Shown here: positions 33,377 to 42,898 of the stretch, piece by piece
Layout: every line of letters begins with the position of its first letter
Numbering within the stretch: position 1 is the stretch's first letter
Source of the DNA: Rufibacter roseolus
Lineage (GTDB): Bacteria > Bacteroidota > Bacteroidia > Cytophagales > Hymenobacteraceae
NCBI RefSeq assembly: GCF_017916365.1
Contig: NZ_JAFMSU010000003.1
Location: forward strand, 1,240,001 to 1,304,000
Direction: 5' to 3'
DNA: 64,000 bases
Translations under genes and position numbers: made by a program
Notes under the pieces: model-generated
The model's database searches: none
Told to the model about the DNA's origin: nothing
What the model saw: the letters and a program-made list of their open reading frames with translations, nothing else

Positions 33377-34918
33377 ATGAAGTACGCAATCCTGAGTTTT
33401 CTTCTCCTGCTGAGCTCCTTAGGCTCTTACGGACAAAACACGGCCACTCTTACCGTTCCTGCCAAGCCAGACAGAACCATAAGCCGCCACATCTATGGGC
33501 ATTTTGCCGAGCACCTGGGCCGATGCATCTACGGCGGGTTTTATGTGGGCGAAAACAACACCAAAATCCCTAACACCGCCGGGGTGCGGAACGATGTGGT
33601 GGATGCCCTGAAGAAACTGAAGATTCCTAACCTGCGCTGGCCAGGCGGCTGCTTCGCCGATACCTACCACTGGAAAGACGGCATCGGGCCCAAAGACCAA
33701 CGCCCTACCATTGTGAATACCTGGTGGGGAGGCGTAACCGAGAACAACAGCTTCGGAACGCACGACTTCCTGAATATGTGCGAACTGCTGGGCACCGAGC
33801 CTTACCTGGCCGGCAACATGGGCAGCGGCGCCGTGCAGGAACTGGCCGACTGGGTACAGTACGTGAACTTTGGAGGCGTAAGCCCTATGTCTGCCCTGCG
33901 CAAGAAGAACGGCCGTGAGCAACCCTGGAAAGTGAAGTACTGGGGAATCGGGAACGAGGCCTGGGGCTGCGGCGGCAACATGACCGCTGAGTACTATGCC
34001 AACGAGTACCGCAAGTACGCCACCTTCGTATCTGACTGGAACAACTCCGGCGGCCTGACCCGCATTGCCTCCGGCGCTAACTCGGCTGACTACAACTGGA
34101 CCGAGACGTTGATGAAGGTAATCCCTAAAAACCTCATTGAGGGCGTGGCCCTGCACCACTACTCGGTGATCAACTGGGACAAGAAAGGCCCGGCCGTGAA
34201 TTTTAATGAGCAGCAGTACTTCACCACCATGAAACAGGCGCTGTTCATGGACGAGCTTATCCAGAAGCACTCTGCCATCATGGACAAGTATGACCCAGAG
34301 AAAAAAGTAGCCCTGGTAGTAGACGAGTGGGGTGGTTGGTACGAAGTGGAACCAGGTACCAACCCAGGCTTCCTGTACCAGCAGAACACCATGCGTGATG
34401 CCATGATCGCGGGTTCTACCCTCAACATCTTCAACAACCACTCTGACCGCGTGCGTATGGCCAACCTAGCGCAGGCCATCAACGTGCTGCAGGCCGTAAT
34501 CCTCACCGATGAGGAGAAAATGATCCTGACGCCTACTTACCACGTGATGGAGATGTACAACGTGCACCAGGATGCCACTTACCTGCCCCTCACGGTGAAA
34601 AGCACTGACTACACCCTGGGTGACCAGAAACTGACTGCGGTGAACGGATCGGCCTCCCGTGACAAGAACGGCGTTACCCACGTGTCTCTGGTGAACATTG
34701 ACCCTAAAAAGAAGCAGGAAATTTCCATTGATATTGACGGAGCCACCTACAAGTCCGTTTCCGGCCGCTTGCTGGCCTCCAAAAACCTGCAGGACCATAA
34801 CACCTTTGCCAAACCAGACCTGATCAAACCAACTGCCTTCAAAGGCGCCAAGCTGAAAGGCAAAACCTTGCAGGTAGAGCTTCCGCCATTCTCGGTGGTG
34901 GTGCTGGAGATGAAGTAA
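33377..34918 (+). CDS. GH51 alpha-L-arabinofuranosidase (short form)
   Basis: 513 residues with a signal peptide (YAILSFLLLLSSLGSYGQ), so exported. Classic GH51 TIM barrel and C-terminal beta-sandwich: ISRHIYGHFAEHLGRCIYGG, NLRWPGGCFAD, acid/base Glu194 in GIGNEAWGCGG and nucleophile Glu317 in LVVDEWGGWYE. It releases terminal alpha-L-arabinofuranose from arabino-oligosaccharides with retention. First gene of the plus-strand operon divergent from susC; the GH43 gene follows after 226 bp that contain two palindrome copies. Confidence 0.95.
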   Translation: MKYAILSFLLLLSSLGSYGQNTATLTVPAKPDRTISRHIYGHFAEHLGRCIYGGFYVGENNTKIPNTAGVRNDVVDALKKLKIPNLRWPGGCFADTYHWKDGIGPKDQRPTIVNTWWGGVTENNSFGTHDFLNMCELLGTEPYLAGNMGSGAVQELADWVQYVNFGGVSPMSALRKKNGREQPWKVKYWGIGNEAWGCGGNMTAEYYANEYRKYATFVSDWNNSGGLTRIASGANSADYNWTETLMKVIPKNLIEGVALHHYSVINWDKKGPAVNFNEQQYFTTMKQALFMDELIQKHSAIMDKYDPEKKVALVVDEWGGWYEVEPGTNPGFLYQQNTMRDAMIAGSTLNIFNNHSDRVRMANLAQAINVLQAVILTDEEKMILTPTYHVMEMYNVHQDATYLPLTVKSTDYTLGDQKLTAVNGSASRDKNGVTHVSLVNIDPKKKQEISIDIDGATYKSVSGRLLASKNLQDHNTFAKPDLIKPTAFKGAKLKGKTLQVELPPFSVVVLEMK

Positions 34919-35010
34919 TCTTTCCAAAGCGTGGTCAGTAGCAAGATTATGCGCTCTGGCCACGCTTTTTCTTTTGAGTTTCCCAAGATCAGCCATCAGG
35001 TATCCAATTT

Positions 35011-35050
35011 CTGTTTTAAGCCTGATTTTCTAAAAATAACCCCCAAACAA
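35011..35050. repeat. Dispersed intergenic palindrome
   Basis: CTGTTTTAAGCCTGATTTTCTAAAAATAACCCCCAAACAA between the GH51 and GH43 genes; a moderately decayed copy. Confidence 0.55.
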
Positions 35051-35071
35051 ATTACCCAAGTTTCCACTTGT

Positions 35072-35103
35072 GACCTGTTTTCTAGAAAGAAGGCCCGAAA
35101 CGC
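35072..35103. repeat. Partial palindrome copy
   Basis: TGACCTGTTTTCTAGAAAGAAGGCCCGAAACGC, lacking the outer left arm, 21 bp after the copy at 35011. Confidence 0.45.
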
Positions 35104-35144
35104 ATCGGGCACCTGACTATCTGTTCACCCACTCCTCAATAAGC

Positions 35145-36140
35145 ATGAAAAATATAGTTACAACACTTGGCAAAGCCACTGTTGCGGCGGCGCTCATGGG
35201 CTGCTTTACAGGTGCGGCCTCGGCTTCAACTCTTGCAGGCTCAGATACCACTTTCAAAGCTACCAGCAACCCCATTATTACCCACAAATACACCGCAGAT
35301 CCGGCGGCCCTGGTGTACAAAGACAAGGTGTACCTGTACGCCGGTTTTGATGAGGCCCAGCGCGAGGGGTATTTCATGAACGATTGGCTTGTTTTCTCCT
35401 CCCCGGATATGGTGACCTGGACCGAGCACAAGGTGCCGTTGCGGGCCAAAGACTTCAACTGGGCCAAAGGCGAAGCCTGGGCCTCGCACGTAGTGGAGCG
35501 GGACGGTAAATTCTACTGGTTCTCCACCGTGGAGCACGCCACCATTCCCGGGAAAGCCATCGGAGTAGCCGTTTCAGACAGCCCTATCGGACCATTCAAG
35601 GATGCCCGCGGCTCTGCCCTCATCACCAATGACATGACCACCGACATCAAGATTGGCTGGGATGACATTGACCCGGCGGTGTTTATTGATGACAATGGCC
35701 AGGCCTACATTTTCTGGGGCAACACCACCCTGCATTACGCCAAGCTCAAGAAGAACATGACCGAGTTGGACGGCCCTATTAAAACCATCAAGCTCCCGCA
35801 CTTCACCGAAGCGCCCTGGGTGCACAAGAAAAATGGCCTGTATTACCTGTCCTACGCCTACCAGTTCCCCGAGAAAACCGCCTACGCCACGAGCAAAAGC
35901 ATTGAAGGCCCCTGGGAGTACAAAGGCATACTGAACGAACTGGCGGGTAACTCCAATACCAACCACCAGGCCATCATAGACTTCAAAGGCAAAAGCTACT
36001 TCATTTATCACAACGGTGGCATCCAGCCGGGGGGTGGCAGTTTCCGGCGCTCCGTCTGCATTGATTACCTGAACTACAACAAAGACGGCTCCCTGAAACG
36101 AGTGGTCATGACCTCAGAGGGAGTGAAACCAGCCAAGTAA
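35145..36140 (+). CDS. GH43 family glycosidase
   Basis: 331 residues from the ATG at 35145; this start gives a signal peptide (GKATVAAALMGCFTGAASAS), and the longer frame would run over a palindrome copy. GH43 propeller: base Asp in YTADPAALVYKDKVYLY, Asp in DDIDPAVFIDDNGQAYIF, acid Glu in HFTEAPWVHKKNGLYYL. The ending HNGGIQPGGGSFRRSVCIDYL is typical of the exo-acting arabinofuranosidase/xylosidase-like subfamilies. Exo-arabinofuranosidase is the best guess here. Co-transcribed with the upstream GH51. Confidence 0.88.
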   Translation: MKNIVTTLGKATVAAALMGCFTGAASASTLAGSDTTFKATSNPIITHKYTADPAALVYKDKVYLYAGFDEAQREGYFMNDWLVFSSPDMVTWTEHKVPLRAKDFNWAKGEAWASHVVERDGKFYWFSTVEHATIPGKAIGVAVSDSPIGPFKDARGSALITNDMTTDIKIGWDDIDPAVFIDDNGQAYIFWGNTTLHYAKLKKNMTELDGPIKTIKLPHFTEAPWVHKKNGLYYLSYAYQFPEKTAYATSKSIEGPWEYKGILNELAGNSNTNHQAIIDFKGKSYFIYHNGGIQPGGGSFRRSVCIDYLNYNKDGSLKRVVMTSEGVKPAK

Positions 36141-36170
36141 GCACCTGACCACAGCCCTAAAAAGCAGCTT

Positions 36171-36210
36171 CTGTTTAGAAGCTGATTTCGTAAAAAAGCA
36201 TAAAAAAGCG
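36171..36210. repeat. Degenerate palindrome copy
   Basis: CTGTTTAGAAGCTGATTTCGTAAAAAAGCATAAAAAAGCG, directly before a terminator hairpin. Confidence 0.45.
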
Positions 36211-36243
36211 CCTCGCGAGTCTGACTAGCGAGGCGCTTTTTCT
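36203..36243. terminator. Bidirectional terminator between GH43 and the hydroxylase
   Basis: AAAAAGCGCCTCGC / GCGAGGCGCTTTTT around a 13-nt loop (AGTCTGACTA inside), with A and T runs on either side; it lies between convergent genes. Confidence 0.9.
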
Positions 36244-36290
36244 ATTTACCAGAGGAGAACTGGCTCATGACGTAAAACCGGCCGTCTGAA

Positions 36291-37049
36291 TTACTGCAGT
36301 TTGCCTGAGCTCACCAGCTTGGACAGGGTTTCTTTGTATTTCGCATGGGTGGTGCCCAGCCATTCGTCCCAGAACCGGAAGTAGAGCCCGTAGTTGCCCT
36401 TGAAGAACTTGTGGTGCATGTTATGGTTGGTGGAGGTGTTCAGCCATTTGCCCACCGGGCTGTCCACTAGCCAAGCGGGGTAAATCTCATAGCCCAGGTG
36501 ACCATACACGTTGTACACGGTCATCAGGAGCAGAAACAGGGCAATGGCCAGCGGATGGATGGAAATGAGCAAAGCCACCACAAAGATGATCCCGCCTTCC
36601 ACCACTGCCTCCAGCGGACTAAACGAGAAAGCCGCCCATGGCGAGGGGTTCACCGATTTATGGTGCGTTAGATGGAACAGCTTAAACAGGCGGGGATGGT
36701 GCATGAGCCGGTGGGTCCAGTAGAAGTAGGTATCATGGATCACCAGCGCCAGCACCACGCTCAAGGCAAAATAAGCCCAGCCATACGCGGAAATATTGGT
36801 ATAGATCTGCGTGTGCGGCAGGACGTACTTTGAAGACAGCAACACCCCATATAGCGCAAACACCAGAAAAGTAAAGAACGAATACCCCACTTCGCGCGCG
36901 TAGTCTTTGCGGCGGGGAAATAAGGCCTGTATCTTACGGCCTGCGAATTTCTTAGGTAAGAAAATATAGAACAACACAAAAGCCAATCCCGCAATAACCA
37001 GGTACCGGGCGGCTAACACTGCATAGAAAAACCAGAATTGTGCATCCAT
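36291..37049 (-). CDS. Sterol desaturase/fatty acid hydroxylase family protein
   Basis: 252 residues with about four or five membrane helices. The di-iron histidine clusters of the fatty acid hydroxylase superfamily are complete: HDTYFYWTHRLMHH, FHLTHHKSVNPSPW and NHNMHHKFFKGNYG. It introduces a hydroxyl group or double bond into a membrane lipid with oxygen; targets in Bacteroidota include sphingolipid or carotenoid-like molecules, but none can be assigned from sequence. It lies alone between the arabinan locus and the histidine kinase. Confidence 0.9.
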   Translation of the reverse strand: MDAQFWFFYAVLAARYLVIAGLAFVLFYIFLPKKFAGRKIQALFPRRKDYAREVGYSFFTFLVFALYGVLLSSKYVLPHTQIYTNISAYGWAYFALSVVLALVIHDTYFYWTHRLMHHPRLFKLFHLTHHKSVNPSPWAAFSFSPLEAVVEGGIIFVVALLISIHPLAIALFLLLMTVYNVYGHLGYEIYPAWLVDSPVGKWLNTSTNHNMHHKFFKGNYGLYFRFWDEWLGTTHAKYKETLSKLVSSGKLQ

Positions 37050-37401
37050 TTCAGATGGCAGATGAATTTGATTGATTGGCTAACATTGACTCTCTCCCTC
37101 GGAACATTTCTGGCGCTTTGATTAGTTTACCCCCAAGTCAGAAAATATGGATTAGGTAGTCTGCAGCTATCATTTTTCCCCACCAGAGATAATATTTTAT
37201 ACAATAAATCTAGAATTTGCGTTGACACTGGGACTATTTTACCAAAACTAAGCCTTAAATTCGCAGAAACATACGCCAACCCTCCCCTTTCCCCGAGATT
37301 TGGTTTCTGCTGCAATCTGCCCCGGAAGCCAAATTTACAGACCCACCTTCAAATATTTATTCTATCATATTCCATATTAAATTTCATTACGCTTTCTGGT
37401 C
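37050..37401. other. Intergenic region upstream of the histidine kinase
   Basis: 352 bp of AT-rich DNA between divergent genes. No gene, repeat copy or clear hairpin was seen; it must hold both promoters. Confidence 0.5.
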
Positions 37402-40323
37402 ATGCATATTCAACGTACCCTGTTTGGTGTTTTCCTGGTAGCTTTCCTGAGCCTGCTGTTCTTCACCGTACTTGCTTATTTCAACCTGAAGGAGAATGAT
37501 TCCATAGACCGCCAGGAGAAAGTCTCCCTGCGGGTTCTCAAATCAATTGAAAGCCTGTACAACAACCTGCAGGACATAGAAGAAGGTACCACCACCTTTT
37601 TGGCATCTGGGCAGCAGAACTCACTTGCGCAGTACCAGGCAGGCGCTTCGCTTTACCCACGGCACCTGCAGGCCCTGCAGCAGGCTGGCGTCACAGACAG
37701 TCAGGAAACCGCCCAGATCAGGAATATTACCGCCCGTGCAGAAGTCTTCACCCGCCAGGCGGCATCCTTGGTTTCTCAGGCTAAGCACCATCCGATAAAA
37801 CCAGGCGCCTCTGCCCTGCACCTGAAAAGCCAGTTGGCCCAGATAAAAGCCCTGGTGCACATGGTAGAGGAAAAAGAACGGAGCATGCTCCATTTCGCTG
37901 ATGCGGACGCCACGGAAAGAACGCAACGTATGTTTGCCACCTTCGCGGCTTTCTCGGCCATCATGTTTATCTTTTTCATTGCCACTTACTGGCTCATCAA
38001 CAAGCACCTGGTAAACCGCAGCCGCACCGCCAAGGCGCTCAGGGAAAAAGAGCAGATCTTCTCCAGCCTTTTCTACAAAAGTCCCACCATGCTTTCACTG
38101 GTAGATGCCACCACCGGAAACATCCTGGACACTAACAACAACGCCCTCGGTTTCTTCGGCCATACCCGGGAACAGGTTATTGGCAAAACTGCGGAGAGCG
38201 CCGGTATCTTTGTTGACAATTCGGCCAGGAAAGCCCTCATGGAGCGGTTAACCCAGGATCAGAAAGTAAATGGCTTTGAGATGCAGGTAAAGGCCAAAGG
38301 CCGCACAAGAGACGTTCTCTACAACATTGAAAAAGTGTTGCTCAACAACCAGGAGTGCCTGCTTCTGGCTTTTGAAGACATCACCGACCGCAAGATAGCC
38401 GAGCAGAAACTGAAGGACAGCGAGGCCCTTTTCTCGCAAATCTTCTACAAGAGCCCTATCATGAAGTGCATCTCAGAGGCCGAAACGGGTGTTTACCTGG
38501 AAGTGAACGACAACTACGCGCAGTTCTTTGGCTACGAAAAGGAAGAATTTATAGGCAAAAACAGCGCTGAGTTGAACATCTGGAAACGGATTGAGGACCG
38601 CCCCATGCTGATCAAGGAACTGCGCGAAAAGGGTCCGTTACGGTCCCTGGAACTGGAGGCCAGAACCAAAAACGGGGAAATCCGCCACATCTCCGCCCAC
38701 GCCGACCTGGTGCACCTGGACGGCCGTGAATGCCTGGTGACGGCGTTCGTAGACATCAATGAGCAGAAAGAAGCCGATGAACTCCTGAAAAGCCTTAACG
38801 TTTCGCTGGAGAAGAACCTGGCGGCGAGAATCAAAGAGATTTCTGACTACAAGTACGCCTTGGATCAATCTTCCATTGTAGCCATCGCGGACAAGAACAA
38901 AAACCTCATCTACGCCAACGACAACTTCTGCGCACTGTCTGGCTTCAGCAAAGACGAGCTCATAGGTAAGAGCCACCGCATCAATGATGCAGTTTACCAC
39001 TCAGAGGAGTTTTATGAAAAGATGTGGGAAACGCTCTACAGCGGCAATATCTGGAAGGGCGAAATAAAAAACATGTCTAAAAGCGGAGCCACCTACTGGA
39101 CAGCCAACACCATTGTCCCCATCAAAGACGACACAGGCGCTCCGCACCAATTCCTGGTCATCAGGTGGGACATTACCGCAGAAAAAGACGCCGAGGCCGC
39201 TTTGCTCCAGGCTTTCAAGGAACTGGAGAAAAGCGAATCCCGCCTGAAAGAAGCCCAGGCCCTGTCTCACCTGGGAAGCTGGGAATATAACCTAGTAACC
39301 GGGGAAACCATCTGGTCAGAGGAGATTTACCGGATTCTGGACACCACACCTGCCCAGACGGAGCCCACCTTTCTCGCCTTCATGCAGTTCATCCACCCCG
39401 AGGATGTAGACCGGGTGAAAGAATTGGTGAGAAACACGCTGGCTTCTACCACGGCCAAATCCTGCCACTTTGATTGCCGCATAGTGCGCAGGAATGGCGA
39501 TATCAGGTACCTCTTCCATGAGTTTGAGAAGGAAACAAACCAACTGGGCCAGCGGGAAAAGCTGCTGGGCATTGTGCAGGACGTGACCCAGGAAAGACTG
39601 ACCCAGATTGAGAAAGAGCGCATCACCGCAGATTTGCTGCAGCGGAACAAAGACCTGGAGCAGTTTGCCTACATTGTGTCGCATAACCTCAGGGCGCCGG
39701 TGGCCAACATCATTGGGCTCTCAAACCTCATCAAGACGCTTGCCCCGGAAAATCCGCTCTTCCATAAATCCATGGAGGGACTGCGGACCTCGGTAGACAA
39801 ACTGGATGAGGTGATCATTGACTTGAACAACGTGCTGCAGGTGCGCCAGGAAGTAAACGAACGCAAAGAGCAGGTGGACCTGAACCAGTTGGTAGACGAT
39901 ATCCGGTCAATGACCTCCAGCGTCATGACCAAGGAAAAAGTGTCCATTAAAACGGACTTCTCTGATCTGGACAAGATTTACACCATCAAAAGCTATCTGC
40001 ACAGCATTTTCTCCAACCTTATCTCAAACAGCATTAAATACCGGCAGGCAAACCAAAAGCCGGCCATTGAGATCCAAGGCTGCAAAAAAGACGGCAAAAA
40101 CATCATCACCTTCCGCGATAATGGATTGGGCATCGACCTGAAGAGCCATCAGCATAAAATCTTTGGTCTCTACAAGCGGTTCCACTTCCACACCGATGGC
40201 AAAGGAATGGGCTTGTTCATGGTGAAAACGCAGGTAGAGGCTTTAGGCGGCAAAATTCATGTGCAGAGCGAACTCAACCAAGGCACGGAATTTTCTATTG
40301 AATTTGAAGAGGCCTACACGTAA
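37402..40323 (+). CDS. CHASE3/multi-PAS sensor histidine kinase
   Basis: 973 residues. One membrane helix at about 7-27, a periplasmic CHASE3-like helical domain (about 35-170), a second helix (FAAFSAIMFIFFIATYWLI, about 176-196), then four PAS domains (about 215-335, 345-455, 480-605 and 620-735). The phospho-accepting His761 lies in YIVSHNLRAPVANI. The ATPase domain has the N box FSNLISNSIKYRQ, RDNGLGID and GKGMGLFMVKTQVEALGG. No receiver domain and no response-regulator gene are adjacent, so it is an orphan kinase. It autophosphorylates in response to an unknown signal. Nothing ties it to the arabinan genes beyond position. Confidence 0.93.
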   Translation: MHIQRTLFGVFLVAFLSLLFFTVLAYFNLKENDSIDRQEKVSLRVLKSIESLYNNLQDIEEGTTTFLASGQQNSLAQYQAGASLYPRHLQALQQAGVTDSQETAQIRNITARAEVFTRQAASLVSQAKHHPIKPGASALHLKSQLAQIKALVHMVEEKERSMLHFADADATERTQRMFATFAAFSAIMFIFFIATYWLINKHLVNRSRTAKALREKEQIFSSLFYKSPTMLSLVDATTGNILDTNNNALGFFGHTREQVIGKTAESAGIFVDNSARKALMERLTQDQKVNGFEMQVKAKGRTRDVLYNIEKVLLNNQECLLLAFEDITDRKIAEQKLKDSEALFSQIFYKSPIMKCISEAETGVYLEVNDNYAQFFGYEKEEFIGKNSAELNIWKRIEDRPMLIKELREKGPLRSLELEARTKNGEIRHISAHADLVHLDGRECLVTAFVDINEQKEADELLKSLNVSLEKNLAARIKEISDYKYALDQSSIVAIADKNKNLIYANDNFCALSGFSKDELIGKSHRINDAVYHSEEFYEKMWETLYSGNIWKGEIKNMSKSGATYWTANTIVPIKDDTGAPHQFLVIRWDITAEKDAEAALLQAFKELEKSESRLKEAQALSHLGSWEYNLVTGETIWSEEIYRILDTTPAQTEPTFLAFMQFIHPEDVDRVKELVRNTLASTTAKSCHFDCRIVRRNGDIRYLFHEFEKETNQLGQREKLLGIVQDVTQERLTQIEKERITADLLQRNKDLEQFAYIVSHNLRAPVANIIGLSNLIKTLAPENPLFHKSMEGLRTSVDKLDEVIIDLNNVLQVRQEVNERKEQVDLNQLVDDIRSMTSSVMTKEKVSIKTDFSDLDKIYTIKSYLHSIFSNLISNSIKYRQANQKPAIEIQGCKKDGKNIITFRDNGLGIDLKSHQHKIFGLYKRFHFHTDGKGMGLFMVKTQVEALGGKIHVQSELNQGTEFSIEFEEAYT

Positions 40324-40768
40324 AAGGCTTTTTGGAAGGAGAAAACTCAAGCATCTTCCAGGAAGCCTATCTATGCTAATTTATCAAAAACAGCCCTAAA
40401 ATACAGACAGCCTGCTTCTAAGCAGAAACCCATTGTTTGGATGGGAATCCATGCTTCGCTATCTACCTGTTATTTAATTGGTCTGTATCTTCTGAATTCC
40501 TTTCTCCCTTTTGCTGAAGGCTCATTCCTTCTCTCTCCAAAAATTCAACAGAACAGATAGAACTATAAGCTTAATCCATTAATTTATTGGATTTCAGATT
40601 TTATAAATTAACTTACTCTTAAATCTAACGCTTTCTGGGAATCAAATAGACTTACGTCTTAAAGGCCTTTGTATGCCCTTAAGCCGGCCAGAAACTGTAA
40701 ACTTACGTCCCCCGCAAGTCTCCTCAATCAAAGTAAATCTTCCATATTCTTGCTTTAAAGGGATTCCT
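40324..40768. other. Intergenic region with a half palindrome
   Basis: 445 bp, AT-rich, no gene seen. A right half of the dispersed palindrome (AAAAACAGCCCTAAAATACAG) lies at 40381-40402. Confidence 0.45.
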
Positions 40769-41629
40769 ATGAAGACATACCTGCTGCTTGACTTTTTCTT
40801 TTCTTTGCTGCTGGGGCTAATGGGTTGCAGCAAATTGGAGGATACCACCAAGATCACCCCGGACCAAAACGAGGAACCCACCAAAACCCTGGTTGTTCCC
40901 ATCATCAATGAGGCCTCTGGCATTGCCGATAGCAAATCCGTACCGGGTCATCTTTGGGTGCAGGAAGACAGCGGAAATCCGGCCCAGTTGTACTTACTCA
41001 GCCACAAAGGGGCCGTTTTGAAAAAAATACCCCTGAAAGGCGCCAAAAACCGAGACTGGGAAGACATAGCTATCTTTGGGGACCAGATTTACCTGGCAGA
41101 TATTGGCGACAACAACAAAACCGCCCGGGAATATGCTTTCTACAGTTTTAAAGAACCTTCGGCCTCAACAGACACCATCAGGAACATCTCGGTGGTCAAA
41201 TTCAAATACCCCGATGGCTCGCATGATGCAGAGGCTTTCCTTATTGACCCAAAAACCAGGAACATTTTAATCATTACCAAAACAGACACGCTTTCCCGGG
41301 TCTACAAACTAAATTACCCCTTCTCCTCTACGACCATGAATACGGCAGAATTAGTGGGGAATCTACCCTACTCCTACGTGGTAAGCGCTTCCCTTTCTGG
41401 CAGCGGGAAGGAAGCAATTGTAAAAACCTACTCTGCCTTATACCATTACCAGCAAAAAGGCAACGAACCGCTGGAAGAATACCTTCTTAAGGAGTTCAAT
41501 ACTTTGCCTTACACCATTGAGCCCCAGGGAGAGGCTGTCACGTTTGCCGCCGCAGACTCTGGCTACTTCACCTTAAGCGAAAAAGGGTTGGCCTCGGCTG
41601 TAAATCTTTACTTTTACAAGAAAAAATAG
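40769..41629 (+). CDS. Lipoprotein with predicted beta-propeller
   Basis: 286 residues from the ATG at 40769, which gives a lipoprotein signal (FFFSLLLGLMGCSKLED); longer forms lack one. The body has repeated beta-strand units: INEASGIADSKSVPGHLWVQEDSGNPAQLYLL, NRDWEDIAIFGDQIYLADIGDN, HDAEAFLIDPKTRNILIITK and PQGEAVTFAAADSGYFTLSEK. These read like blades of a propeller related to phytase-like or SdiA-regulated proteins, with acidic residues that could bind calcium. The function is not known. Single gene. Confidence 0.75.
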   Translation: MKTYLLLDFFFSLLLGLMGCSKLEDTTKITPDQNEEPTKTLVVPIINEASGIADSKSVPGHLWVQEDSGNPAQLYLLSHKGAVLKKIPLKGAKNRDWEDIAIFGDQIYLADIGDNNKTAREYAFYSFKEPSASTDTIRNISVVKFKYPDGSHDAEAFLIDPKTRNILIITKTDTLSRVYKLNYPFSSTTMNTAELVGNLPYSYVVSASLSGSGKEAIVKTYSALYHYQQKGNEPLEEYLLKEFNTLPYTIEPQGEAVTFAAADSGYFTLSEKGLASAVNLYFYKKK

Positions 41630-42364
41630 CAGGTGATACACGCTGTAACTAAGCAAAAAGCTCTTCCGGATTTTCCTAAAAACACATTTCAACTTCGCCC
41701 AACCTATTAATAATTGAATTATTATCACCTTTAACTTCCGTTAGCTACTTCATTGTTTTAATCAGAACGGCACTTGGATGACCCATCTGCGAATATAAAC
41801 ACGCTACATACATGCCAGTAATACTATAACTTTTTTTAACATTATTGCATTTTTCATATCACCTCAATTTTATTAGTAAGCTTAGTGTATCTCATCTAGA
41901 TGTTTACAGATAAACTTTTCCAACAACCAAACTTTTAATAATCCTATTACTAAACAATTCTTCTGGGTTTGTTATTTGTAGTTTTGCCTTTATAAACGCC
42001 TAGGAAATAGACATTTACAAAACATATAATTGCATTTTATACGTATAAAATTTAACTTGACCCGCTCAATTGTATTACTTATCATATTAATCACTCCCAA
42101 ACTTATTAGTATGCGCCTCATCTTGAGCAGTTGAGCCGCCCTAAACCTTATTCTCATTATTGGCCTTCACTTTTGGACAGGATATGGCTGAAATATTTTA
42201 GAATCTTTAAGCAATAGCAATACCGCGCATGGCCCAAGCAGAGCAAATCCGCTCAATACCCGACCATCCTTACTTTGTAAGAATGGCAGCCGGCCCTTGT
42301 AGAAATTGAGAATGTTTTAGTTACCACCTGGTATCAGTCTTTAGAAAGACAAAGATTTTTTGGT
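41630..42364. other. AT-rich gap without a recognisable gene
   Basis: 735 bp, strongly AT-rich, no open frame of coding character and no hairpin that stands out. It is the second-longest gap in the window and may have lost a gene or may contain an unrecognised small RNA. Confidence 0.4.
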
Positions 42365-42898
42365 ATGTTCTCCCTAAGATTTACCCTGGTGCTTCTGGCT
42401 GTTTTGCTTATACCATACTTCCTGAGGTCTAAGTATGGAGTTGCTTTAGAGCCTTATCCGGCAGTGATGCTTCCATCCGGATCGGGCACAGTGGATGTAG
42501 ACCCAGACAAAACAAAGGTAAAATTCACCTCTTTATATGCCCTCAACACGGAGGGCACTTGGAGCAAGGTTGACAACGCACGCCTGCTTTACCCTATTCC
42601 TATTCAATACTTAAACCCTATCCTGGCGAAGGAATTTGGCCTCAAAGAAAATGCTGGAGCCATTAGGCCCGGTATACAATCTGAACTGGCCGGAAACCTA
42701 AGCATGGCCTGGGCTAAGCAAATTACGGAGCAGGACAAGAAGGAGGCAAGAGCGTGGCTAGGCAAAAAGCTGAAGCAACAGAATTTCCAGGAGTCCAGCC
42801 TCAAGGTGGTTCAAACGGTGAAAACTATCTCTATTCCGGATGGCCGAAAATTAAACAGCAGAGTAGCATATGAAAACACTTTACGCCTGGACCAATAA
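42365..42898 (+). CDS. Membrane-anchored hypothetical protein paired with HTTM protein
   Basis: 177 residues of unknown function. One N-terminal hydrophobic helix (LRFTLVLLAVLLIPYFL) anchors it, and the rest (about 30-177) appears to be a soluble extracytoplasmic domain rich in Lys and Gln. The 3' end overlaps the start of the HTTM gene by 29 bp in another frame, so the two are translated from one message and probably act together. No catalytic motif was recognised. Confidence 0.7.
   Translation: MFSLRFTLVLLAVLLIPYFLRSKYGVALEPYPAVMLPSGSGTVDVDPDKTKVKFTSLYALNTEGTWSKVDNARLLYPIPIQYLNPILAKEFGLKENAGAIRPGIQSELAGNLSMAWAKQITEQDKKEARAWLGKKLKQQNFQESSLKVVQTVKTISIPDGRKLNSRVAYENTLRLDQ

Noticed and set aside
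33419-34441. 340-codon frame antisense to the short GH51 gene
   Set aside because: The plus strand has intact GH51 catalytic motifs and a signal peptide; the antisense frame only mirrors its codon bias.
37402-40323. Hybrid two-component regulator of the arabinan locus
   Set aside because: It has no receiver or DNA-binding domain and no carbohydrate-sensing periplasmic propeller; the NUDIX regulator with shared operators is the better candidate.
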